Part shown: positions 26,501 to 34,550 of the stretch, piece by piece
Position numbering within the stretch: position 1 is the stretch's first letter
How the letters are laid out: each line of letters begins with the position of its first letter
Assembly (NCBI RefSeq): GCF_001411555.2
Contig: NC_049905.1
Coordinates: 17,288,097 to 17,352,096, forward strand
Reading direction: 5' to 3'
DNA from: Juglans regia
Taxonomy: Eukaryota; Streptophyta; Magnoliopsida; Fagales; Juglandaceae
Length of the DNA stretch: 64,000 nucleotides
Position numbers and translations under genes: made by a program
The notes under the pieces: model-generated
The model's input: the letters and a program-made list of their open reading frames with translations, nothing else
Database searches by the model: none
What the model was told of the DNA's origin: nothing

Positions 26501-29500
26501 AACATCCTGCCACCTCTATTGCCTGGAAACTGAGCATCTGACTGACCAACTTTGCTGAAGTTGTTTTTCCAATGCCAGGTGTTCCACTCAAGAGGACAGC
26601 TTTTTTGGTGCCAGAATCATTTTGCTTTTTGCCCTTTTTATTAGTTCCAGTATCAAGAAATTGCTCCTTCCAATGTTCCAACCAGTCATGAAGTTGCTTA
26701 ACCTGCACATCATCACATAGGAGATCCTTACGATAATTCTTCCCAAGAGTTAGATACATGAAGAAGTAGATTGATTCCAAATGCAATCGCAAAAAGATGG
26801 AAACTGAGACAAATACCAGTGACTGGTTTCCAACAATCTCATTTGGGATCTTCGGCCTATACTTTTCCGCCCATGTCAAAGTATTTTTCTCAACACTTTG
26901 ATTTTTTCGCTTAGCCGGAGATGCCCCTGGGGTCAATCCTCTGCTGGCTTTCATTTCCACGGAATTGCTGACGCTATCTTCTATAGTAACAAAATTTCCA
27001 ACACATGCAAGAGGAAAACCAAGGAATAATGCAATTACATTGTTAAGTCCAAACAGTAAGAAGTGAATGTGGCATCCATTGCTTCCGAAATTGTAAAGGT
27101 CAGGCTCTCTTGCAAGCAAGTACAATCCATAGGGAAAAAAAAATATAAGTATATCACAGTTAATGAACACCGATTTGCTTCACATATAGCTGATCTTTAA
27201 CAATGGCATTAAAAAGTCCAATGAAGCACGGAAATGAATTCTGATGTCACATTTTCCTGTGATTCAATAGAAACAAAAGCATACATTCTAAAACACCAAA
27301 ACAGCCATTTATCAGATCTGACAGATATGGTCTTTGCTAAAAAGAGAAGATAGTTTTCACTTCTTTTTTTTTTTTTTATCAGTAAAGATAGTTTTCACTT
27401 TTGTAATTGTGAGAACTTAAGTTCACTGAAGAGATAAGCCTCTGAAGGTAAGGCAACTCATCAACACCCAGCCTCCAAAGACAAAATTACATAGGAAAAA
27501 GGTATTGTGGAGGGAAAATCTTCAACCAATTGAAACGTAACAAACCATATAAACTTAAGATAATGGTCAGCTCTCTACGCCTACGCCACCTTCACATTTC
27601 CCTTACAAATGTCAATTTACAGGAGTTGCTTTATGCATGATGAAACAAAATGTAATGGATGTTTTGTTTGTGTGTGTGTGTGTGTTAATATAAACCCTAG
27701 AAATGAAGGCTTTTGATCAATAATACCCTGGACCCAGAGCCACAACTAGATAGATAAGTAATTTCACTGGCATAGAATCCTCCAACCTATTTCACAATTT
27801 CAGATGGCGAATGTCATCCAGAATGAAACATAAAGTTCGAGGGCCAAGGTCAAGACCAGTACATACTCTCTGAGAAAACCAAATATAAAAAAATGCATGC
27901 ACACACACGAAAAACACACCAACAGAGATAACCCAACAACACAACAATGAGATATTCATCTAATGTTACAATGATTTTTATTCTACAATAATTTTATTGT
28001 TACAAAAATACAACAAAAGCAGATGGTTATTTGGGGCATACTGTTTGCTTCTGTTTTCTGTGGACTTTTCCTTGGTACAGGTGCGGCCTTATATACTGGT
28101 CTCTTTGGTTCTTCTTGTGCAGGTGCTTTAGCAGGTTTTGATGCACGGATCATATCAAACAACCCATCCTCAATGAGCATTGCAGTACTGTATAAGGATT
28201 TGAAAAGTCAATAACTGTTGAAGTATAACAAAAGAAGGAATGCATAAGCAAATCTACATGTATGGATCTAAGACTACAAACCCCAGCTCTTTGGCTTTAG
28301 CAGACTTCCGTCCCCCAATATCTTCATCACATAAAAGATAATTCTGCAACCAGAAGATATTTATCACAAGCTGGTAGTGCTATGCCAATCCAAGCATATA
28401 CAAGATAAAAGTATGAGATAACTGTTTTCTTGCTGACGGAACCAGTGACACGACCACCATGTCTTTTAATCAAATCTTCTGCTTCTTCACGCTCCAGACT
28501 GTAAACCCAGTCAAAGTTCAGTATACAATCTCAAGCCACCAAAATATAACAATTACAAAACACATAAGTGATCACCACAACTTGGTCAATGTCACAGAGA
28601 AACATAAATCACCAAAGAATTATGAAATTTAAAAGCAACAGTTATTTTTAACATCTTGGAGCAAAATATGATCTTTTTAAATATAAATTTTATAAAGAAA
28701 GTAGCAGTCAGGTACACAAAATTCTACAAGGGTCCTTAAAAAATTGCATATTCAAATTCATGAAGACCGTTGAATCAAGAAAACAAAAGGAAGCAAATGG
28801 ATCACTGGCTAAGACACCCATCCAATCATGCAATGCCATCAAGAAAGTAAATTTCATCCTCATGATAAAACGTTCATGCATTAAAGACTGATGGTTTCAT
28901 ACTAAACAAAAGGTGATCTAATCCACAAAGAGAAGAAAAAGTATACAAAAGAATTATAATTTTTAATTCCATAAAAGATTAGCATGTGAACATCATGATA
29001 AAGATGAAAAGAAATACCTGTCAAGTGTTCCACTAATTACAAAAGTTAAACCAGCTAAGCAATTGGGAGCACCCTCAGGGACTTCCTGATACACAAAGGA
29101 AGATTTTGGTACCAACATTGAGACTAGTCCGATCGTATGAATTAATTAATAAAAAACAATTTAAGATTTTTTCACCTTTTCTCCTTTATGAGGAGGATCT
29201 TTCCTTTCTCCAAAGTTCATAAATCCACCCCGTCCACCACCTCTGCCTCTTCCACCAGCCGGTGCTGCTGACGAACCTCTTCTACCACGACCCCTTCCAC
29301 CAGACTTTTGAGTTTCAGTATCTTTATCATCTTCCTCATCACTTTCTTCAACATCCACACCTTTCTGAGAAATTCCCCTACCCAACCCACTCTTCAGCTT
29401 CTTGCTAGGAGTCGCATCAACCAAATTCTTCCTTGAACTAGGCAAGATAAAGTCGTCGTCGTTGTCGTTATCAACTTTATGAGCTTTTTTAGAGGGCGTG

Positions 29501-32500
29501 GGTTTCAATGATTCAATGCTATCCTTTTGAGTCTTTCTTTTTGCTGGAAGTTCCTTTGTTTCCTCTTCGTCTTCTGGCTTTTGTTTGTCAGTTGCAAAAT
29601 ACTTGCTAGTTCTCCTCCTGCCTGAACTTTCTTGGCCTCCATGTACCTGCATTCACCATGATTAAAGTAAATAAGCAGATATGTTATCAACTTACTACAG
29701 CTCCTTCAAGACAAGTAAAGAAAGGGAAAGAATAGAAGAAAATCATATCTAGTTCAATGTTGGTGAAAAAGCTAGATGGACTGAAGCACAAACACTGTCT
29801 AGAGTCTAGGCACTAGGCATAAGCATGCGCCTGATTGAAATAATTTGCACATTTTTAAAACTATGTATGCCAACAAAAAAACATAAAATACAATAAAAAA
29901 GGTTTAAAAAGTAAGATGGCAATACGTTTAGTCTCTTAAATCAAGTTATTAGAGTATTACACAACATGACAATCAAGTAATAATCTCTCATTTGTTATTT
30001 GCTGATGAAACCTTGACTTTTAGCAAGCCTGATTCAGATAATTTTCGTGCTTTAAGAGCACTTTTGCTGTGTTTCGAAGCTGCTTCGGGGTTAAGAATTA
30101 ATTTTTCGAAGTCTAAAATTGTTCCTGTGGGTGATGTTCAGAATTTATCAGACTTGGCTAATTTACTGGGGTGCAGAATCTCTTCTTTGCCTTTGAGGTA
30201 TCTTGGGCTTCCTTAGGGAGCCTCTTTTAAAACTGTTAACATATGGGATGGGGTGATTGAAAAAATTGAAAGGAGGTTAGCGGGTTGGAAGAGGATCTAC
30301 TTGTCTAAGGGGGGAAGACTAACTCTTATAAAGAGTACTTTGTCGAACCTGCCCACCTATTTCCTTTCTCTTTTTCCTCTTCCAGCAAGAGTTGAAAAGA
30401 GGATTGGGAGTTTATTTCGAAATTTCTTATGGGGAGGCAATGGTGAGGAAAAGAAGTTTCAGTTGGTTAGTTGGAAGAAAGCTTGTCAACCACTGGATCG
30501 TGGTGGTTTGGGGATTAAAGATTTAAGGGTTTTTAATAGAGCTTTACTTGGATAATGGCTTTGGTGATATCATTTGGAGCGTAAAGCCCTGTGGAAAAAT
30601 GTGATAGAAGTGAAATATGGAAGTTTGTGGGGAGGTTGGTGTACTAAAGCAACTAGTGGTGCTTATGGGGTTAGTTTGTGGAAATTTATTAGAAAAGGAT
30701 GGGATTCCTTCTCCAATAATTTCAGATTGAAGGTGGGAGATGGTAAAAGAGGATTCGCTTTTGGCATGATCCGTGGTGTGGGGATATTGCTCTCAAGCTG
30801 GTTTTTCCTACCATTTTCAGAATTGCTAGGGATCATAATGAATCTATTTATGATTCTTACTGCAGTAATAACAAGAAGGTTGAATGGAATATCATTTTTA
30901 AAATGGACGTTAATGACTAGAAAGTGGATGAAGTTAAGGCTCTGCTGGTGAATGCAGGTACATGCAGGTACGTAAATGATCTTCAATATCAACTAATACT
31001 TGAGAATATTGTTTACATCATATTCTGTGCATTGAACTGATATTTACTATTTTTTTCAAAAAAATTACAAAAGCAAACTTTTCTATGTTCAAATGAGGTA
31101 AGTGGGCCATATGGGGTGGGGCTTTGAAAGCACATAAGAAGAGGATAGGATACATACTTTAGAAATACCCACTTTGAGGTGGGTGACAGATTCAAAATCA
31201 AATTTTGGCATGACATATGGTGTGGCAACAGGACACTCAAGGAAACTTATCCAGAAGTCTAAGGTACAGCAAGAACGAAAGAATCCTTGATTGCGGACCT
31301 CTTGGTTGCATCAAATGGCGCTTCTTGATGAAATGTCACTTTCTTTAAAAATGCACATGATTGGGAAGCCAACGCAATTTCGAAGCTTTATGACCACATA
31401 TACTCGACTCGCATGAGAGGGGAAGTTGATGGCAAGATTTTCTGGCGTCACTCCAAGAAAGGAAAGTTTTTTTTTTTTATTGGCACCGTGTCCAAAAACA
31501 GTGTCCCAACTAATCCCAAGGGTGCATAAGCCCTCGGCAAGGATTTTCTCAAAAGTGCACCCTAGGTAATTCAAGGGAAAGATCCGCCAGTCCGATGGCC
31601 CCTAGAGATTATTTGTACCCAAGAGGATTCGACCCTTAGACCCTAGAGGGAGCATACTACCAAGACCAAGGTCTTTACCACTTGAGCCAACCCCTAGGAG
31701 TTCACTGCAAGAAAGGGAAGTTCACAGTCCGCTCCTATCAACAATGAACACACATAATACAAATCCATTCCAATAGAAGAGTATTTGGAAGACAAAGGCA
31801 CCCCTTAAAGGCACTCTTCTTTGTATGAATAGCTTCCTTAGGAAAGATACTCACACTTGAATATTTAAGGAAACGTATATTGTCATGGATGGGTTTGCAT
31901 GTGCAAAAAGAGTGAGGAGTTCGCTGATCATTTATTACTTCATTGCAAGATTGCAATGACCTTATAGAATGATTTCTTCACTCAGGTGGGATTAACTTGG
32001 GTAATGCCAAAAATGGTGATTGATCTCCTAGTGTCTTGGATAGAGGTCTTCAGGGTGATTCTCATATTGCAGTAATATGGAAGGTGGTCCCAATATGCTT
32101 ATGGTGGTGCATTTGGAGGGAAAGGGACAATAGAAGCTATGAAGATCAAGAGTGATCAATGGAAGAGCTTAGGAAATTGTTTTTCAATACTTTACTCTAT
32201 TGGTTGATTGTAATTGATTTCAATCAAATAAGTTTCCATGAATTTCTTGTATCACTGGACTAGCACGCTTAGGCAATGCTCTTGTTTATGTCTCGTATAT
32301 TTGAGTTTTTGCCTATTCTTATGATCAATAAAAAAAAATTTACCAATTAAAAAAAATTAATTTAATTGTCCAACAGCCTTCAAATGTAGCAAACTATACA
32401 TAATCAGTGCCTTCTATTCCCAGCTACTTAACATATTTTTTTATTGGCACTGGGTGTCTGAGAACAAAGTCTCAACTAATCCCAGGGGTGCACAAGCCCT

Positions 32501-33806
32501 CGACAAAGAGCTTCCCGCAAGTGCACCTCAGGTAATTCAAGGGGAAGTTCCCCCAGTTCGATGGCCCCTATAAATTATTTGCACCCAAAAGATTCGAACC
32601 TTAGACTTGGAGGAAGCATACCACCAAGACCAAAGCCAACCCCTAGGGATTAATTCCCAGCTACTTAATAGCAAACAATAACGCAAAAATGCTTCCTCTA
32701 AACAATACCGAACGATTCCCTTGGAGTGTTGATATGAAAATCTATTGACTAATCTTTTGCTAATCAAATTGTCATAAGAAAAGGAAAAGTAAAGAACCAA
32801 AACTAATTCTAATGATTACAACTTCCATTTTTTGGACACCAAGGAAAAACAAAGCCTCCATTGAATACAAACTAATAAAACCTTGAGGCTTAGTTATGCA
32901 AAGTTGCTCATTTATCAAACACAAAAGGCAGTTAAAGGAACCAAACAAAAAAATGATCTCTCATTTCCTTTGTTTCCTCAACAAACAAACTGAGCACTAG
33001 TCCACCCCATGTAACAAACAAAACAGCAGCAAGTTACAAAAGGACCATTGCACAGATAGAAACCTTAGCCATCGAAATGTTGGGGTTATAATATTCTTCA
33101 AAATGTTAGACCATGGGAAGCAAAATTTCAAGCTTAATTATACGTTATTTAACAATTGTTTACACACATAAATAGATATACCTTTCTTTTTCAGCTAAAT
33201 GCATAACAATATATCAAGCCGTTGGATGTCTACTCAATCTTTCAGATTTTTACCCAAAACCCGGGATACCAATAAAGCTGTTGGATGTCTACTCAATCAA
33301 GCAGTCACACACACTAAACAAAATATTATATCTCATTTTACCTTTTCCAATAAAGCTGATATTAAGTTTAACACCCATGCACACTCATATATGCTTTATC
33401 AGCCAGAATATAAAAATGTAAGTATACCCACCAGGGTCTCCGAATTGCTTGGGGCAGGATTTGCAGGCTTCGATTCCCCACCATTGCCCTTGACATGGGA
33501 TTTCATGAACCACTTCCTTATATCTGACTGTAATTACAACAAAAAGAACCCAACAATCCCATATTACATTAATGACACCGCAGAACAAACCCTGACCCTC
33601 TGTTGGTTTATACACACAATTAAAAACTAATTTAAAAATAAAATAAAAAAAGATAGAAAGAAAGAAAGAAGAGAAGAGAAGAGAAGAGAAGGGATATCTT
33701 CAAATCAGTTGAAGTGGTTTATCTTTCTTTTCTCTCACTCAACCAAGAGCCCAATGGCTTTTCCTAACAGCCACAGGGAAAAAGATTATAAGCCCAAACT
33801 CACCAT
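2522..33806 (-). CDS. RFC1: Replication factor C subunit 1 (clamp-loader large subunit), complete spliced gene
   Basis: RFC1 is the large ATPase subunit of the complex that loads the PCNA clamp in replication and repair in the nucleus. Coding exons, 5' to 3' on the minus strand: 33804-33806 (ATG only), 33432-33527, 29176-29646, 29018-29085, 28423-28498, 28282-28343, 28042-28187, 26817-26980, 26514-26702, 26283-26404, 25987-26194, 20426-20479, 19795-19964, 18862-18952, 13640-13821, 13488-13527, 13066-13190, 8325-8397, 8127-8219, 7799-8045, 2814-2870, 2522-2667. All borders are GT-AG and phases agree; the sum is 2883 nt, 960 residues, close to the plant family length (about 956 in Arabidopsis from memory). 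Visible parts: N-terminal SDIRKWF PIP-box-like motif (residues 2-8), basic/acidic linker with an RGG-rich stretch (to ~190), BRCT domain (~195-285), EKYRPK and NEIVGNQS before the AAA+ domain, Walker A GTPGIGKT (402-409), Walker B VLIMDEVD (473-480), C-terminal RFC1 domain (~640-790), acidic tail and final KRKR nuclear signal. No frameshift or stop was seen. Five introns swollen by transposons make the gene about 31 kb. Confidence 0.95.
3006..3174. mobile_element. Short hairpin MITE with 8-bp target duplication (hAT-type)
   Basis: The 169-bp element is almost wholly palindromic: the left arm (gatagttgcagtcgtgagtg) pairs with the right arm (cacttcacgactgcatcatt). It is flanked by identical 8-bp repeats ttttctta at 2998-3005 and 3175-3182. 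An 8-bp duplication suits hAT mobilisation. It lies in the last large RFC1 intron (2871-7798). Confidence 0.8.
3840..4955 (+). repeat. Dispersed repeat family X, copy 1 (in RFC1 intron)
   Basis: This non-coding repeat has terminal zones rich in AAGTGCAC/AAGCGC words (e.g. taagtgcacttaagcgcaag) and ends ctttaacaacactgg. Related copies are at 5060-6065 (inverted), 14095-15492 and 29752-31095, sharing internal text such as ttcaatatcaactaaatact. Ends in the family resemble gtgttg...caacac inverted repeats, so a non-autonomous DNA transposon is likely; the superfamily is undetermined. Confidence 0.6.
5060..6065 (-). repeat. Dispersed repeat family X, copy 2, inverted relative to copy 1
   Basis: The segment 5090-5280 is the reverse complement of ~4680-4870 with moderate divergence. 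The other end of the family appears at 5960-6065 (gcctaggctctag ... caacaacattgg). The middle is occupied by a hairpin (5387-5465) and unrelated AT-rich sequence. Copies 1 and 2 form a large imperfect inverted repeat. Confidence 0.55.
5387..5465. repeat. Compact 79-bp foldback hairpin
   Basis: Two arms of about 33 bases pair almost perfectly (left: tttggtcatacaccccc...ctatggc; right: gccatag...gggggtgtataaccaaa) around an 11-base loop. Flanks tttaggaaa and tttagaaaa look like an imperfect 9-bp target duplication, so this is probably a tiny foldback MITE. A small-RNA hairpin is an alternative. Confidence 0.7.
6066..7221. other. RFC1 intron sequence without a gene; GC-rich patch and poly-G tract
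   Basis: Bases 6150-6250 and 6580-6760 are GC-rich (gggtggtc, gggcgggcgggcagg) in otherwise AT-rich intron. A pure G run of about 18 lies near 6511-6528. Short ORFs across it have no recognisable protein. It may be an old GC-rich transposon, but no ends were found. Confidence 0.4.
7222..7656. repeat. ~220-bp tandem duplication in RFC1 intron
   Basis: Bases 7222-7432 and 7443-7656 match closely: both carry tagagtgaactctat, gaaaagaaaaagaaagtatc, agagctgccaatcatactt and caaagcatgtggcacgtttt. They differ by substitutions and short indels. A (GGA)n/poly-G run follows at 7682-7708, just upstream in genome order of the RFC1 exon at 7799-8045. Confidence 0.85.
8560..9480 (-). mobile_element. Decayed L1-type LINE fragment (late ORF2), antisense to the window
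   Basis: Minus-strand translation across frames resembles the region after the reverse transcriptase in plant LINEs, including [10 protein letters not shown], where other local LINE copies read ASIADLV or ALVADLR. Stops and frameshifts are frequent. It lies in the 4.7-kb RFC1 intron (8398-13065), in the same orientation as RFC1. Confidence 0.6.
9481..10257. other. RFC1 intron sequence with no recognisable feature
   Basis: This is AT-rich non-coding DNA between two LINE fragments. I saw no long ORF, terminal repeat or target duplication. Confidence 0.5.
10718..10965. mobile_element. Tourist-like MITE (248 bp) in a LINE
   Basis: The ends are ggctgcatttgg and ccaaacggggcc, and the flanks are TAA at 10715-10717 and 10966-10968. 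The interior holds two direct copies of ttgaaaaaggttgtaggtcc. A 3-bp TAA duplication is typical of PIF/Harbinger MITEs. Confidence 0.85.
11150..12232. mobile_element. Non-autonomous hAT element with perfect 8-bp target duplication
   Basis: The element starts tagggct and ends cacccccta-like (ctcacccctaa junction), giving TAGGG-type inverted ends. It is flanked by identical 8-bp copies of accttgtg at 11142-11149 and 12233-12240. Both ends carry clustered tccgactc/gagtcgga words, and the middle is AT-rich with repeated gtataataacatgtaattag. Its right ~230 bp, reverse-complemented, matches the left end of the transposase-bearing element at 44846. Confidence 0.92.
12531..12722. mobile_element. Tourist-like MITE (192 bp) in the LINE 3' tail
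   Basis: The terminal inverted repeats are ggagacgtttggattcg and cgaatccaaacgtctcc, perfect over 17 bp. The flanks are TAA at 12528-12530 and 12723-12725. It is the cleanest MITE in the window and probably the youngest of this set. Confidence 0.92.
14041..15270. repeat. Near-identical tandem duplication (~620-bp unit) in RFC1 intron
   Basis: From agcctgcgaaggagaatatg at 14061 and again at 14681, about 590 bases appear identical. The only clear differences are the length of the TA run at the start and of the poly-A run (about 20 versus 10 A) near the end of each copy. The duplicated unit is part of repeat family X. Identity this high implies a very recent event or an assembly duplication. Confidence 0.93.
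14095..15492 (+). repeat. Dispersed repeat family X, copy 3, with internal duplication
   Basis: The family X start (cttggcgcacttagcgcaac) is present twice because of the tandem duplication. The right part (15280-15492) matches 4740-4950, ending gcttttaccaacactaa. It lies in the 5.0-kb RFC1 intron (13822-18861). Confidence 0.6.
15785..18185 (+). mobile_element. Decayed L1-type LINE, reverse transcriptase to 3' tail
   Basis: Reading across frames gives reverse-transcriptase landmarks in order: [40 protein letters not shown], and the catalytic box as FANDTF (the second Asp-Asp pair is disrupted). The RNase/zinc-finger tail and a 3' end with A-rich text near 18180 follow. There are many stops and frameshifts. 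A MITE splits it at 16369-16734. It is in an RFC1 intron, opposite in strand to RFC1. Confidence 0.88.
16369..16734. mobile_element. Tourist-like MITE (366 bp) inserted in LINE reverse transcriptase
   Basis: The ends are cggcttgtttgg and ccaaacgagctc. The 3-bp duplication TTA is at 16366-16368 and 16735-16737. The LINE reading frame runs into it (LGLRV) and resumes straight after it (NLPKSKLVP) once one TTA is removed. The AT-rich interior holds three copies of caaactaatcattacaact. Confidence 0.9.
18488..18734 (+). mobile_element. tRNA-derived SINE, full-length-looking
   Basis: The head carries a pol III A-box-like tggcccaagtgg and a B-box-like aggttcaacacc. The tail ends in a run of A near 18725-18733. 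Imperfect flanking repeats tacaaaaggcaaata (18473-18487) and tacaaaacgcaaaca (18735-18749) look like a target duplication. It sits 0.1 kb from the RFC1 exon at 18862. Confidence 0.8.
19556..19645 (-). mobile_element. Truncated SINE head
   Basis: On the minus strand the text cctaggggttggctcaagtgg and aggttcaaaccc repeats the A- and B-box portion of the SINE family. The body and tail are missing. It lies in RFC1 intron 18953-19794, antisense to the window. Confidence 0.7.
20480..21471. other. RFC1 intron sequence, no recognisable feature
   Basis: This is the start of the 5.5-kb intron in genome order. It is AT-rich with a short GA run near 21460. No transposon ends or coding similarity were seen. 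Confidence 0.45.
21475..22631. mobile_element. Large MITE (1157 bp) with an expanded internal minisatellite
   Basis: The ends are ggctgcgtttgg and the complement of ccaaacgtaccc, flanked by TAA at 21472-21474 and 22632-22634. Both ends share a direct repeat (aaaatactctcaatgg.accca near 21560 and 22527). Between them lies a long array of ataaataaaaaataaaatca-type units. Confidence 0.85.
21640..22460. repeat. AT-rich minisatellite, ~25-45-bp units
   Basis: The array is built of tatataaataaaaaataaaa followed by tcactataatatttatcac, in units of variable length (some lack the tatttatcac part). More than twenty partial repeats can be counted by eye. It is confined to the interior of the MITE at 21475-22631. 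Confidence 0.9.
22635..24365. other. RFC1 intron sequence without a recognised gene
   Basis: AT-rich to mixed sequence. The stretches 23690-23790 and 24190-24300 weakly resemble one another (tctccaagtt, ttggt.ttt.atct, tctccac). The end of 23465-23540 (ttcaataaaatttacttttacc) resembles a LINE 3' tail. Short ORFs at 22906-23185 have no recognisable domain. Confidence 0.4.
24366..24740 (-). mobile_element. LINE 3' fragment, zinc-finger-RVT region
   Basis: Minus-strand text includes [20 protein letters not shown] and [16 protein letters not shown], matching the conserved end of plant L1 ORF2 (the local copy at 35.6 kb reads ETVNHLLLHCEFARAIWN). The Cys/His residues of the finger are partly lost (HLLLHC has become NLLFYF). 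It is in RFC1 intron 20480-25986. Confidence 0.8.
29752..31095 (+). repeat. Dispersed repeat family X, copy 4, split by LINE insertion
   Basis: The left part (29752-29981: caatgttggtgaaaaagc, ggcactaggcataagcatgc, ggtttaaaaagtaagatggc) and right part (30958-31095: ttcaatatcaactaatactt) match the ends of the other X copies. LINE sequence lies between them and more LINE sequence follows. Confidence 0.6.
29982..30957 (+). mobile_element. LINE ORF2 fragment with near-open reading frames
   Basis: It starts in the reverse-transcriptase catalytic box, reading LLFADET (the usual FADD has become FADE). It continues through [46 protein letters not shown] and [15 protein letters not shown], with only a few stops. 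It is 5'- and 3'-truncated, lies in RFC1 intron 29647-33431, and is better preserved than the other LINE copies. Confidence 0.9.
31086..32345 (+). mobile_element. LINE 3' fragment carrying a SINE
   Basis: It starts with the same aatgaggtaagtggcc point as the LINE at 10258, then wheat-like plant L1 tail text with stops (ggtgggtgacag, tttggcatgacatatggtgt). The 3' end is near 32330 with A-rich sequence. The SINE at 31467-31704 interrupts it. Confidence 0.8.
31467..31704 (-). mobile_element. tRNA-derived SINE inserted in a LINE
   Basis: On the minus strand it has the A-box tggctcaagtgg, the B-box gggtcgaatcc and an A-tail (plus-strand T run at 31467-31478). The target duplication is ctccaagaaaggaaag (31451-31466) and ctgcaagaaagggaag (31705-31720), 14 of 16 matching. 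Confidence 0.92.
32432..32652 (-). mobile_element. tRNA-derived SINE with perfect 16-bp target duplication
   Basis: It is the same family as 31467-31704 (body gtgcacaagccctcgacaaa on the plus strand). The identical flanks are attcccagctacttaa at 32416-32431 and 32653-32668. The first part of the tRNA-like head is slightly shortened. It is in RFC1 intron 29647-33431. Confidence 0.93.
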
Positions 33807-34550
33807 CTTTGAGTACAGAATGGTAACTGGCGAACTTCGCTTTCGACTTCGTGTTACAAACACAGCCTGGAAACAAAACAAGCAAGACTTTGGGTTACAA
33901 AACGTGATTACTATAGAAAGTGATAGAAGTATCACCAGAGTGGCATAGTCATGAGTTGGCATGCAAAGCAATCAATGGCATTGACAAAATGAAAAGAAGA
34001 TTTACCCAAAAAGGAAAAAGTTTATTAGGATCCTCAATGCCTTTTCCCCAGGGGTTTACAAAGAAAACAATTTATATCAAAAGGCAAAAACTTTTGACAG
34101 GCAAAGCTACTGTAAAGGATTAGTGAAACGCTTCAAGTTTCGAGTTATGCAGACAGAGAGAGAGAGAAGGGGGGCACACTAGGACAGTGTCTCTGCTAGC
34201 CTATGTTGGGTTATTTTGTGTCTCTAGAGCAACAAGCCAGAACCTGAAAGAACTAAACATCTTGTCTATCACGACAGGCTTTGAAAATCCATGAGAATTT
34301 TTATTTGGCAAGTGGTTGCTTCTTACAGCATTAATTTCAACAATGCAATGTCCTTTGCTGTCAAACCATTGCACAGAGAGAGAGTGAGTGAGAAAGAGGT
34401 AGAGATACCTTGCGGTAAAGGGCTGTAGGCAAGACTACGGAGTTGGGGAACTGGAGGTGAAGAAGCCGGCAAACGATTCTCTCTTTCTGGGGGGCTCGGG
34501 TTGGGAAAGGAAAGGGGGTTGGATAGAGAGACTGAAAAAGGAAAAACAAA
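33804..34550 (-). promoter_or_regulatory. RFC1: RFC1 5' leader: predicted non-coding exon, leader intron and ATG exon
   Basis: On the minus strand a pyrimidine-rich leader runs from about 34550 to 34409 and ends in AAG followed by gtatct. The matching acceptor is tttccag at 33870-33867. The second exon (33866-33804, 63 nt) ends exactly with the ATG, followed by gtgag. The initiator codon is therefore separated from codon 2 (at 33527) by a 276-bp intron. The transcription start is not visible. The leader abuts a MITE at 34556, so the core promoter may lie in or just beyond that element. Splice sites are read directly; transcript ends are inferred. Confidence 0.65.
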
